64,000 nucleotides of DNA from Allolobophora icterica. Lineage: Eukaryota > Annelida > Clitellata > Crassiclitellata > Lumbricidae. The notes under the pieces are model-generated. The model ran no database searches, was not told the origin of the DNA, and worked only from the letters and a program-made list of their open reading frames with translations. This document shows, one piece after another, positions 48,301 to 57,883 of this stretch (the stretch's first letter is position 1; the number at the start of each line of letters is the position of its first letter). The translations under genes were made by a program, and so were the position numbers. The stretch covers positions 35,802,896 through 35,866,895 of the forward strand of contig OY744605.1 in NCBI GenBank assembly GCA_963556255.1, in the 5' to 3' direction.

Positions 48301-50597
48301 GACCACAAGGGCGCCAACACAGCTTCGGCCCGATCGGTGTCTTCTTTGATCACCGCAGCACATGTAAGCGTCGCCGGCCTCACCCTCCTTTCCTCCAGCA
48401 GTACTACTTCGTCCAATTCACAGCTCTCCCCCTTCTGTAATTGGATCTCTTTGTCAGTCGGGTTTATGACTCTGACCGTGAGGTCCATCTCTCGTTCGGC
48501 TAATAAAGTGCTAGCCACGATTAGGCCTGTTTCAAGAAATTTCGCCTGCGTGGCCCACTGCACAGGCTTTTGATTTAAATCTGGCAGAACGGCATAGGCC
48601 TCTATATCTGCCTCACACATAGGTGGTATTTTAACGTTTCTCGCGGTAACAATTCGCCTACAACGATCTTTGCCCGAACGCCTACGCACAGGCAACAGCT
48701 GACCATCTATCCATATTTCACCCGCTTTGAAATCCCAGCGTGTGTTCATCTGTTCTAAGAACGATAAACCCAAGATGACTTCATCCACTTGATCCGTAAT
48801 AAGCATAGGAATCACATAATATCGCTCACCGATTTGGCACTTCAACTTAGCCTCTCCCCGGATTTTTATGCACGTCCCATTAGCAGCCTTGAGACGTTGA
48901 CAGGTGGCCATTAGCACTTCCTTCTTAGCATGTCGGCTAGGACAAAGACATACTTGCGAACCAGTGTCAGCCAGAGCCAAAAGCAGGGCACCATGAATGC
49001 GCATCTGTATATACGCATTACTGCTCCCTTGTATGTGATACGACTGATTGGGCGCCACAGGCCGATCAGCCTGACGATAAGGGCACGAAATTCTCACGTG
49101 GTTTGGGGATTGGCACACAAAACACCTCCTTCCTCTAGCCGGGTAGTTCCGGTTCTGCTCCTGATTCTGATTCATCGCCGCCCATTGATCTTGACTTCCA
49201 CGATGGAATCGATTATAGTGCGGTGGATTGTTCGGCCGATAGTAAGTCGTTCCCGGTACTCGTCTCTCATTCCAAGAATTCTCTTCTTTCACTGTACTGG
49301 CCTCCTGGTCTCTTACAGCACGCGCCCTCCTCGCAGGTGGTGATTCCTGGTCCTTTCGATCTCTTTCGGATTCCATTACATTCTGCCACCGTAATGAGTT
49401 AGTCAGCGCTTCCTGTAAAGTCTTACAAGCTTGTAAACGTAGCTGTGCAGATAGACGTTTGTCAAGTAAGGCCGATTCGTAACTTTGAACTGCAAGAATC
49501 TCGCTATATTTTTTATCAAGACCTTGAAAAGAACAAGAAATAAGAAGCCTTATCTCCTGAGCCAATTGTTCTAAACTCTGGTTTTGAGTTTGTCGTTTAT
49601 TGCTTAAGCTCGATTGAAAGAAATCCCGTTGCAGCTCAGTACTAAAACGTTGCTTTAGCCTCTCCACAAGTTTCTCAGCCGTATCCAACTCTTTAGCGCC
49701 AGCTTCGTCAAAAATCATAGAAGCACTTCCGGTCAATGAGCAAGAAAGGAAATTAAAACGTTCTGTCTCGTTCCAAGAATTCTGTAAACAACAAATCCGA
49801 TACCTATGAAGGAAGACATTCAGGGAACCAGTCCCGTCAAACTCACCCAGATTCAGCGATTGCCTGTTCCGCGGCCTCGCACTCATTTCCGGTCGTTCTG
49901 ACGTCATCGCGTTCGCAGCTTCCGTCGCGACAAATCCCGTTTCTCTGCGCGCCGTCATCTCAGTCGCGCGCCGTCTATCGGCGACTCCATTCATCGTTTC
50001 GTCCAGCTCCCAACGGTCGTCGGCTAATACGTGACTCGGCCCGACAGCTGTGCTCTCTAATGACTCTCCCCACGCGTTGCCTTGGACCCGCGTTTGTCTG
50101 CTCCTTGGTCCGCCTCTGTTCGTCTGAATGTTTCTTGACGTCGGTATCGGTCTGGAAAAAGCCGACGAATAGGTAACCTGTTCTGCAACCATTGGCTCCG
50201 GGCGTATCATTTCAGGCTGCCGATGACAAACTGAATGTGTAGCAAGTGAAAGCGGTTCAAAGGCCACGCGTCGATAGCTCGCCGCTCTCGGTCGGTCGTT
50301 ATCGTAATTACCGTACTGTACTGTTGACTCTGGTCCAGACCATTCGCGGCCCAAGTGCGAAGTAGCGACGGTCGGCTCCCCTCCTCGTGTAGACGTCATT
50401 AAGCCCGGCCGGTTATGTTGTAGAGATCTCACGTTTCCCCCGTATTGTCGTTCAGGCTCTATCGTTTCAGAAACACCTCTTCCTCTCGGCTCCATCGCCG
50501 GATTCCAATTTGTGCAGTCGTTATCTCTGCTGCTAATAGGTGCAATCCAACTAGATCGCGTTTCCCTCTCTAAACCCCCATTTGAATCAAAATTCAT
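45363..50597 (-). CDS. Retroelement Gag-Pol polyprotein (Ty3/Gypsy type)
   Basis: 1744 residues in one frame, no frameshift between gag and pol. Domains by approximate residue: disordered N-terminus (1-240), retrotransposon Gag capsid-like region (250-430), one CCHC knuckle CFVCQSPNHVRISC (about 490), aspartic protease ADTGS (about 544), reverse transcriptase with FCIDYRALNS (about 870) and YLDD (about 966), RNase H with LDTDAS (about 1122), and integrase with an H-x-H...CSKC zinc site (about 1349-1386). The catalytic triad is D in LDFTG, D in LTDRG and E in GRLERW; I count exactly 35 residues between the last two. A GPF/Y-like module follows (about 1657); no chromodomain is seen. All catalytic residues are present, so the copy may still be active. 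The start ATG overlaps the ORF1 stop. Confidence 0.95.
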   Translation of the reverse strand: MNFDSNGGLERETRSSWIAPISSRDNDCTNWNPAMEPRGRGVSETIEPERQYGGNVRSLQHNRPGLMTSTRGGEPTVATSHLGREWSGPESTVQYGNYDNDRPRAASYRRVAFEPLSLATHSVCHRQPEMIRPEPMVAEQVTYSSAFSRPIPTSRNIQTNRGGPRSRQTRVQGNAWGESLESTAVGPSHVLADDRWELDETMNGVADRRRATEMTARRETGFVATEAANAMTSERPEMSARPRNRQSLNLGEFDGTGSLNVFLHRYRICCLQNSWNETERFNFLSCSLTGSASMIFDEAGAKELDTAEKLVERLKQRFSTELQRDFFQSSLSNKRQTQNQSLEQLAQEIRLLISCSFQGLDKKYSEILAVQSYESALLDKRLSAQLRLQACKTLQEALTNSLRWQNVMESERDRKDQESPPARRARAVRDQEASTVKEENSWNERRVPGTTYYRPNNPPHYNRFHRGSQDQWAAMNQNQEQNRNYPARGRRCFVCQSPNHVRISCPYRQADRPVAPNQSYHIQGSSNAYIQMRIHGALLLALADTGSQVCLCPSRHAKKEVLMATCQRLKAANGTCIKIRGEAKLKCQIGERYYVIPMLITDQVDEVILGLSFLEQMNTRWDFKAGEIWIDGQLLPVRRRSGKDRCRRIVTARNVKIPPMCEADIEAYAVLPDLNQKPVQWATQAKFLETGLIVASTLLAEREMDLTVRVINPTDKEIQLQKGESCELDEVVLLEERRVRPATLTCAAVIKEDTDRAEAVLAPLWSNTAPDVPPETKAKLRELLLENKEAFSLHDWDLGYTEIIRHRIDTGNEAPVRQTLRRQPMCLLPVIDEQISKMLNQGIIEPSQSEWVSNIVMVSKRDGTARFCIDYRALNSKTRKDSYPLPIISECLDSLTGAQWFSSFDLVSGYHQLSLCPQDRHKTSFVTRRGTFQFKSLPFGISGATHAFGRMMDLVLHGLNYEICLIYLDDILIYSVDLDTHMERLKIVLSRLKAANLKLKPSKCHLMQSQILFLGYIINRDGLATDPSKIEAVKGWPTPKRVKDVRSYLGLCSYYRKFVVNFAKIARPLHDLTKKTEKFVWSNECEIAFNQLKEKLTSAPILAMPNDHDKYILDTDASNESIGAVLSQVQGGQERVICYGSRVCSPAERNYDVMRRELLAIVYFLKLFKVYLLGRKFLLRTDNSALTHIRQTKEPIGQQSRWVLLIEQFDFEILHRAGCSHRNADSLSRRPLAVNVVKRAPLPRCEDLLLPTDWDRVTIAAEQLTDENLGWIIRRKIESDDPPSHAETRGLSKVIKSLVAQWPQLVLFDGLLTRQWLRAEAETDSRDGRIKWHQLIPPPCRREVLIDMSHSGVGAAHMGLRKTLANFQRRCYFPGWVEAVRLQLMKCSKCARYLRGKPPRQGLLQDLSVGEINEILALDFTGPHPTTPRGCRFILTMMDHCSRFVVAVATKGQDATTTAHALITHWVYYFGCPIQILTDRGPCFEGELFQQLCQLMQIDHIRCSAYKPSSNGRLERWHHTLNTLLGKALQDDHKSWDIHLHAVMCAYRSTVHSATGFSPNKLFLGRDLTMPMDLVLGTYNAKDDAPTYVEHVLKQKEEMQRSFTLARECMKKSAETSAVRYNLRVKAKQFEVGNKVWYFYPRLKRDEKNKWKSFYVGPFEIIEKLSPILYRIRKTARSQPKVVYIDFLKRCYSDGAVEAAKEEMRGPEFFLDGGLGNLYAEGDEKREERPKRQIRPPQRYAQVD

Positions 50598-51552
50598 AAT
50601 TTGTTTCTCCCCGTTCGAAATTCAAATCCTCATTTGATCGCACGTAGATCATTCTATTCTCTTCGTCTCGCTGTGCTCTGTCCGGTACCCTATAGAACTC
50701 TGGCGCTATATAATTCCCTTCCTGTCTACTGCTCGTTTGTCTATCGTACAACATTTTGTTGTGTTCACCTATGTCTCTTTCATTGTCTGTCCTTACCAAT
50801 TCAGTACTGCCATAATTAGCACGATGCAGCTGATTGTCCTCACTAATATACTCTGTTCCTACATCGACACCCAATGTTTGCACTACCGGTCTCACTTCAA
50901 ATCCCATCATCTCGGCGTCAGTCTCGGGATCCTCGCGCCTGTCACCTCCTAAATGGTTAGTAGAGGGGTGATCGTCTGAAGGCCAGGGGTTCATTTCCTG
51001 CCTATTATGGCTATCCCGACCCAGAGAGCGAACCTGCGCTTGCATGTTATCGTACTTACTTACTAACGCGATCTCCCTGTTGTCGCTAGTTATAGTGCGA
51101 TTTGACATCTTCTGCAATCTTTTGCTTCTCCGAAGCAACACTTCACTCGGCCCATGAAGTGCAACAGACCCCAGAACCTCTTCTGGCCTCATTATACTCG
51201 ACGAAGGTGCTAAGTGGCTAGGCGGTCGTGTATTACGACTGGTGTATGGGGAATTATTCCCCGGGTTCAATTCTCGCTCTCCAGGTTTTCTAGTGAGCCC
51301 GGTAGTATCCAATTGGCGGTTTAGTTGACCTACTGAACTTACCAACTTACTCTGCTGTCCTTCCAGAGAATCTAACTTACCCCTCAATGCCTGTAAGGTA
51401 ACAGCTATGTCCGCTAGATTGTCGGGTTCTATTCCTCTGTTCTCGGGAGTACCCACTCTTTGTCCTGGCGCTAAGCTAGCCCCTAGTTCTACGTCAGATT
51501 CCCCTCCGTCACTCATGACGTCGGGATGAGAACTAATTGACGAACTAGACAT
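50587..51552 (-). CDS. Retroelement ORF1, unknown protein
   Basis: 321 residues. The first 210 codons lie inside the 5' terminal repeat and the remaining 111 in the internal region, so the frame crosses the repeat boundary at 50923. Ser-rich acidic start, then a Leu-patterned segment (about residues 48-85, LADIAVTLQALRGKLDSLEG) likely to form a coiled coil, then a charged Arg/Asn/Glu-rich tail. No zinc knuckle and no Gag signature, since Gag is in ORF2. The end overlaps the ORF2 start by 11 bases in a different frame. Family not recognised; it could be a structural or RNA-binding partner of Gag. Confidence 0.75.
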   Translation of the reverse strand: MSSSSISSHPDVMSDGGESDVELGASLAPGQRVGTPENRGIEPDNLADIAVTLQALRGKLDSLEGQQSKLVSSVGQLNRQLDTTGLTRKPGERELNPGNNSPYTSRNTRPPSHLAPSSSIMRPEEVLGSVALHGPSEVLLRRSKRLQKMSNRTITSDNREIALVSKYDNMQAQVRSLGRDSHNRQEMNPWPSDDHPSTNHLGGDRREDPETDAEMMGFEVRPVVQTLGVDVGTEYISEDNQLHRANYGSTELVRTDNERDIGEHNKMLYDRQTSSRQEGNYIAPEFYRVPDRAQRDEENRMIYVRSNEDLNFERGETNYEF

Positions 51553-53456
51553 GAATGAAATTTAGATTATTATTTAATCTTGTACTAATAAACTTCACTA
51601 CTGATGTCTACCTTATTCTAGAGTTACAGCGGTCTTTCTTCAATTAGTCTCTCCGATGACCTACGTGCAATCAATTATTCCTTTATTTGATTTGATAATT
51701 TGAAGATATGAATTTACTGGTTCCAAAACTCGACGTTAAAAGAATTTGTACTTTCAGTAAAGTTCCAATCCTACTGAATCGGAAATTTCCCCTCACTAGT
51801 TAGATTACCACCTGAAGCAGTTCACGGCTCTCCTTCTACTAGGCCTAAGTGCAGCGCCTAGCAATTAGCGCCTGGATGCGGCCGGTCCGGTCTTTATTAT
51901 GATGAAGCGTGGCGCTACCTTACTGGCTTGACAGCAGCTGTCAGTAACGGATTTATGGAGCGGATGATCACCAACAGTACCGTACTTCAATGAATTCCGC
52001 CGAGAAGGGGGGGGGGAAAGGAAATTCAGACCAGAGCACGTGACGTATACTACGAGTCGTTATCGCGTGGTCGTCGACCGAAACGGGCACAGACGTGGTT
52101 TTATGCGATCGTTGTAATTTGGCCGTCGATCACGTGACTCAGTAGCAACCGTGGTTCGACAGACAAGGCTTACTGGCGCGTCGGAAGATGTAGTGGCCTG
52201 TTTCGCCGTGCGGAACCGGATAAGGTTTCGCTTCCGGTTAGCGACAGCAGGTTCCAGTTTAGTAGACGTCTCGGATCAGTAACGCGGTCATCAGACAGAC
52301 AGCGTTTCAGTGGACGTCAGTAGACAGGCAAAGCGACAAGAGATTTCTGGCGCGCAGATTCGGACAGGACTTGGCTTCCACGACAGCACGGATGTGCGGT
52401 CGTCAGATTGACAGATCGGCAGCGTAGTTCGACAGCAGACAGCTCTCACGACAGCACGGATATGCGGTCGTAATTCGGACAGGACTTGGCTTCCACGACA
52501 GCACGGATGTGCGGTCGTCAGGTTGACCGATCGGCTGCACAGATCGACGTGACTTGGCTTCCACAACAGCACGGATGTGCGGTCGTCAGATCGACAGATC
52601 AGCAGCGTAGTTCGACAGCGGACAGCTCTCACGACAGCACGGATGTGCGGTCGTCAGGTTGACCGATCGGCTGCACAGATCGACGTGACTTGGCTTCCAC
52701 AACAGCACGGATGTGCGGTCGTCAGATCGACTGATCAGCAGCGTAGTTCGACAGCGGACAGCTCTCACGACAGCACGGATGTGCGGTCGTCAGATCGACA
52801 GATCAGCAGCGTAGTTCGACAGCGGACAGCTCTCACGACAGCACGGATGTGCGGTCGTAGATCGACGCAACTCGGTCGATAGACGCTCAGACGGCAGGCG
52901 GCGTTGTTATCGATCGACGTCGTTCTCGTACAGCAACAGCGGTAGATCGGCAGGACAACTTCTCGTCTACATGGTTCAACTCAACGGAAGTTGGAGTTGG
53001 GAAGCTTCGACGGCGGTGCAGATGCGATCGGCTCGCGTCTTCCTTTGTCTCTTCGGCAGAAGAAGCCGTTGCGCGGTCGCGTCCTTCGGCAGACGTCGTC
53101 TTCAGATCCGGTTTCAGATGTCGTCTTCAGCTCCTTCCCAACTGAAGAAATCTCCCTCAAGCGGCGGTTTTTGTATACTTCCTCACAGACGCTTATGGCT
53201 TAGACGCATACCTCAGCCAATCAGATACAACTAGGTTTTTACTACAGCCCTTTTTATTAGTCAGCAGTTTGGTAGGCTGAATGTTTTAATATTTTCCATT
53301 GGCGGCCAGTCAGGCGGCTGGTTTCCGATCACTTGTTTTAAGTTAGTTTCGTATTTGCTCTATTACTACATTAAATTAGCGTTCTTTTAATTTCTTTACT
53401 TTTTTTAAAAATTTTCTAAGATTTCCGGCCCTTCCTGAAATCCAAACCCTCACACT
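50923..53456 (-). repeat. Terminal direct repeat, 5' copy
   Basis: Includes a TATA-like GTATACAAAAACC on the minus strand near 53182-53170 with a CTGATTGG (inverted CCAAT) about 40 bases upstream, AATAAA words near 53253, 51893 and 51682, the stem-loop array (52380-52858), the 17-base word at 51612-51628, and the ORF1 start. The identified difference from the 3' copy is one base in the G-run near 52010. Confidence 0.92.
52380..52858. repeat. Eight-copy stem-loop array (5' terminal repeat)
   Basis: Same array as 41757-42235. If transcription starts after the TATA-like box near 53175, the array lies in the RNA leader upstream of ORF1. Confidence 0.85.
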
Positions 53457-53458
53457 TG

Positions 53459-53464
53459 TGGTGA
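53459..53464. repeat. Target-site duplication TGGTGA, right
   Basis: Pairs with 40290-40295. Confidence 0.8.
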
Positions 53465-53860
53465 AGCACACAAAACTGAACTTTTCTTATGAATGTATAA
53501 GCCACATTCCTGTTGGAACTGCTAAGTTTTCATGATCCAAGTTTTGAACCACATATATGTTTCAACTTCTTCCACTTTCCTTTCATGGCCACATCTCAGA
53601 GATCAGCAGTAACATTTTTGCCCTCCATTATCAACTTGATAACAGAAGTGGCATCACACACTTTATCAGAAATAATTTTTTTGCTCGTGTTAAAACTTCA
53701 TGTGCAAAACAAACCAAAGTGAATTTTTACTCTGACCACGTGTTTTTCTTCAATCTGCTTAAGTTCAAACTCAGAGTATACAGGCAGAACAAAATCAGTA
53801 GCACAATAAAAACGTTTAGCATAATGTAATAAATGTGTGATGTCAATCAATCAATTAAAT
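53465..53860 (-). pseudogene. YqaJ-type nuclease pseudogene, upstream half
   Basis: Reading down toward the insertion, the minus strand gives CGLYIHKKSSVLCASP, which joins the SPDG motif at 40289 once the retroelement is removed. Upstream frames are broken by stops. Confidence 0.6.
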
Positions 53861-54643
53861 ATTTGTTTATTGAAAGATTCCCGTCGACACGTGATTGGAT
53901 TTCACAGTGTTACAAAGACAATAATTGCAAGTGAAAATAAATCATACAGTGCATATTTTAACTATAACTAGGGGGACAAAAGTCCCAGTAGTTTTAGGAT
54001 TTGTCCCAGTAGTTTGGGTGATTTGTCTCTGTAACATTCTACTTTTAATGTAATATTACAATATTAAAACGAGTGATCTCTCTCTCACTATGACAATCTG
54101 AGAATGAGCCATCGACTGTCAGTGTCTTTGGATACTGTTAATGATTGGTTATTGATATCATTCAATGTCAATGGAGTGGGCACTGCATATTTTCACCCAA
54201 AGCCGTTATGCATAGCCAAATTGCTTACTAGCAAAGAGAGATGCAAAGGACATTCGGATCTGGACATTTATGCCATGCAATTCTATGCGCACAAGTTTTT
54301 CTGCAGTAACTGATCTTACCATATGGGAAGTTGTTGTGACCGAACTCTGTCTTGACGAAACAGCAGCATAATAGCTGATGAATACTATAGCTATTAGCTA
54401 CATCCAATAAATGTTTGTTTGGTGGATGGACCCATATGGGTCACTCACCAAGCAAACATTAATAGAATGTTACTTGTTTTCTTTGCTTAACCAAATTGAA
54501 AAATAAAGTTGATCGTGGTTGCCGAAGTCAAAGCTTTCATTGTTTGTTGTACCTGCACTGCCCTGCAGTTCATCCACTGGGTCACAGTCACTCAGCCTGT
54601 CACTGACTTACTTTTATCAATTATTTTGGTAGTATGGTTGAAC
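53861..54643. other. Non-coding stretch
   Basis: Old repeat fragments possible; no supported gene. Confidence 0.4.
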
Positions 54644-54862
54644 CAGGGCTGTAGTTGAGGTATACGTGGGTATACAGCGTATACTCGCCTCTAGAGACCG
54701 TATACTCACCTCACAAAATATTTATATTTGTTTATATTAAAATACTGTAGTGTATACTCACAAAATACTGTAGCGTATAGTCGCCGTATACTCACCTCTA
54801 ATTTGTTTAGGAAAACTAACCGGTAGCGTGTACTAACCTCTAATTTTACCACTACAGCCCTG
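54644..54862. mobile_element. hAT-type MITE with 8-bp duplication GGTTGAAC
   Basis: CAGGGCTGTAG at the left and CTACAGCCCTG at the right, with GGTTGAAC on both sides. The interior has repeated GTATACTC words. A fragment of the family lies near 21485-21530. Confidence 0.88.
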
Positions 54863-55163
54863 GGTTGAACTAATTATGTCATATTTTCACACTTCTATGC
54901 ATGACTTTAATCGGGATATGTATAATAATAGAAAGGAAATTTGGTAAAATAAAGTGGCTAAAATGGGCTCCATTTGGCAGAAAATGCTGTAAAATGCGTT
55001 GTCCGCTGGGGCTTCGGCCCAAACACCCTAGTCAAAATTCATTAAAATATGCATTGAAATCAGAAAACAGTTAATTAAAGAGACTGAAGAGATTAATGGA
55101 TTTTCAAATAAAGTAGCCTATACATATAAAAGAAAAGCAGTATAGTGCTAAAATAGTTAATTG

Positions 55164-55583
55164 TTAATAAGTGTTTTTATAGAGCTTAAGGGAGATAAAG
55201 TTTTTGTCGTTTTTATCAGGTAGGCCTAATGTGAAATTATGAGCCCGTGGCCGGAAATTATGAGGGATATTGCGATCAGGTGGAAAATATGGTCGCTGAA
55301 CATGGCCGTGGTCTGTAATGGCTGTCTTAAGGAGGCGTTTATCTGCCTGTTTTGTCAATTCAGAAGCGATTTGAATGGATGGGGAAAGTAGGCCAGAACG
55401 TCGCATTTTCTTCAACAGTGTTTCAACCCTCTCCCTGTCTCCTACTTGGGTATAACCCCACAAGGCCGGGGTGTCGACTCGTATTCCTCTGTTCAACATT
55501 GACATCAGCTGATCGGACATCAGCTGATCTGTCATACCGGTACTGTTGCGCTGCCGAATGTATTTTTGGGCTAAATGCGGCAT
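55164..55583 (-). pseudogene. LINE ORF2 C-terminal remnant
   Basis: The frame reads GIRVDTPALWGY, then RRSGLLSPSIQIASELTKQAD and LRPRAHNFTLGLPDKNDKNFI-type residues (here FRPRAHNFTLGLPDKNDKNF), a tail I associate with non-LTR polyproteins of marine invertebrates. 5'-truncated; no reverse transcriptase core is present. Confidence 0.5.
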
Positions 55584-56094
55584 ACGACAAAGCCACCAAC
55601 AGTTGTTTCTTACTACATTGAATAATTGTTAATCCCAGATTCCCGAAAATTTTCTTAAAACATAAATATTTCTAATTCCAACGTTTGAAACCATCTAAAT
55701 CATTATTCCTATCCATATTTACCACAGCAAGACCAATACTTCCGGTAGTAATGACCTATGTAGGTCGAGGTGACCCTGAGATGTCGAACCTGCTTATTGG
55801 CTGAATTTTTAACCACATGCTGCTACATGTATTCAAATTTAAATAGATTCTACAAGCTTCTGACAGATATTGTGGGTTCTAAGATTCAACACTCAGAAAG
55901 ACATATTGGAAACCTCTATGTCCAACTTTTGAATATTTATATCTTTAGAACAATTTGACCAAATTTCGTGATATGCTTAACACTTTAACGATGAGCTGTA
56001 ACGTTTTCCCAGTCGCTTTTACTACACGCTCGTCATTAAAGTGTCAAATTGTAACCACTGGATTGTTGTAATAAAGAGCATAAGTGCTGCATAA

Positions 56095-57067
56095 CCCGTG
56101 ATCGATCGAGTCAGTCGATCAAGTCGATCGAAACTCGGCCAAGTCGAGTCAGTCGAAAAATCTTCTACTCGATCGACTTGCAAGTCGAGTCGATCATATG
56201 TTTTCACAAGTCGAGTCGATCGTTGTTTCCTCGACTCGACTATGACATATTTTCTTACTATTTTTTGCGGCTACTTCACAAAATGACCCACATGATGTGA
56301 TGACGTACCGTAATGCTTTGTAAACGCACAACTATCGTATTAACCTGATTTGAAGTTCAGTGTAAATTATGAGCCTTTTGGTGATTTCGCATAGTGGAAG
56401 CTGCAGATACTTTTTTCACAGTTTTATGGTGAAAGTGGAAAAATTAAGATGCGTTAAAAATGCGCTAGTTTCATGAAATTTCAGTTCTGTAGTCAGTAAC
56501 GACGATCTCAAAACGTTCAAATGTCTGTATGTTAGAACCGGACTGAAAGCTTCGACTTTGGCCAAGAGCAGTGGCTTGGAAAGTGTTTAAAAGTTGAGTG
56601 AGCTAACCTCAGCCAAGTGGGCTACAGGCCTAAGATGGATAGAATAATACAATATATACGATATAACCAATAAGAATATTTTGTCATTTTTTACAATCAG
56701 TGGAAAAGTTTATTATACTTGGCCTACATAGACTATTCATGAAATGAAACGCGTCTATAGCACAATAAGTCAATATTAAACTACTTTAGCAAGCATCAAA
56801 TACAAAGCGTCAGCCAAAAGTTGTGTGAGCATGCTTCTGCCTCGGCGCTACAGAGCCAAAACTTGTGTGAGCATTGGCACCTTTGGCGCCATGGCTTCCG
56901 GGCCCCTGGCCAAGAGGTACAGTCCAAGTCAACAAAGTCGACCAAGTCGATCGTTTATTTGCCAAGTTGATCAAGTCGACAAGAGGTCGACTAGTCGACA
57001 AAGTCGATCGAGTCGCTCGTCGGCCGAGCCAAGTCGATCGTAGCAGTTTGACTCGATCGATCACGGG
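56095..57067. mobile_element. TIR element with GTCGATCGA subterminal repeats
   Basis: CCCGTGATCGATCGAGTCA at the left and TGACTCGATCGATCACGGG at the right are perfect inverses. Clusters of GTCGATC/GTCGAGT words lie near both ends. No transposase and no clear target duplication. Confidence 0.78.
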
Positions 57068-57126
57068 GTATATAATAAAGAGTAAACAGGGAATTATAGT
57101 CTGGACATTATTGACATTAGTATACC

Positions 57127-57391
57127 CAGTGCTTTTTTTCAGCCGGAACAAGCCGGAACTGTGTTCCGGCACCTTTTTTCAGCTACTAGAAAATAATTTA
57201 TTTTTAAAAATAATAAAAACAATAATTTAGTTATTTTAGTTTAATTTCAGTGCTTTTAACTGTTTTCAGTGTTTATTGAGACCCCTCCCAACCCCAATCC
57301 CGTTTTTCTCGGAATTTTAGCCCTCCCATAATTGTTCCGTTCTGGAACCTATTGTTCCGTTCCGGAACCTTTTTTCTAGAAAAAAGCACTG
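57127..57391. mobile_element. hAT-type MITE with 8-bp duplication AGTATACC
   Basis: CAGTGCTTTTTT at the left and AAAAAAGCACTG at the right, with AGTATACC on both sides. Contains GTTCCGGAACC-type palindromic words. A truncated copy lies at 23019-23260. Confidence 0.9.
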
Positions 57392-57770
57392 AGTATACCG
57401 TTTAGTATACCATCAACCACTTCACTTATAATTAACCATATTAAGAATATAACAAGAATCTTATCAAAATCATGATCTGACAACACAGAGAAAGGATTCC
57501 TCTGGAATCTAAAGGTCGAAGTATATAAAATCACTAACAACAAAATGAACAATTTCAAAGTCTTCCAATTGCAACTGCGTTCTAAACAGTAAGCTTCAGA
57601 CATCAATCTATTCCAAGCTTCTGGTCCAGCCACTAAAATGCTTTCCATCACTGACTAAATATCTATATTGTAAGCAATTATCAGAACACAATATAGCATT
57701 TCTTTAAACTTGTTAAAAACACTCATAGTGTGACTTAACACTTTAAACTTGCTACTTCATACTGTTGAAC

Positions 57771-57776
57771 TTTATT
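57771..57776 (-). promoter_or_regulatory. Candidate poly(A) signal for DNAAF5
   Basis: AATAAA on the minus strand about 575 bases past the stop codon, beyond a MITE. Motif only. Confidence 0.3.
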
Positions 57777-57883
57777 GATCTTGCACTGGTATAAAAAAAT
57801 GTGAAATATAGTGAAGAGTCTATTCTGTCAAGTGATGAGGATCAACTCCATTAAAATTTCCAAAAGCCTAAAGCAAGCATTAA

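Larger units (their letters stand above)
40296..53458 (-). mobile_element. Ty3/Gypsy-type LTR retroelement, apparently complete
   Basis: A 13.16-kb minus-strand unit between two TGGTGA duplications. Order in the sense direction: terminal repeat (53456-50923), ORF1 starting inside it (51552-50587), Gag-Pol ORF2 (50597-45363), a non-coding gap, ORF3 (44508-43597), a polypurine tract, and the second terminal repeat (42833-40300). The two terminal repeats have equal length (2534 bp) and I found one difference, so the insertion is very recent. The extreme ends (CA before the 5' repeat, CCAA after the 3' repeat) are not in the inner copies, and no canonical TG..CA pair or tRNA primer site is obvious. 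An alternative reading is a shorter LTR in an LTR-internal-LTR-partial internal tandem. Confidence 0.88.

Noticed and set aside
50890..50922. tRNA primer-binding site after the 5' repeat (TTCAAATCC resembles a T-loop)
   Set aside because: It lies within ORF1 coding sequence, does not end in CCA at the repeat boundary, and the flanking bases do not pair as a T-stem.
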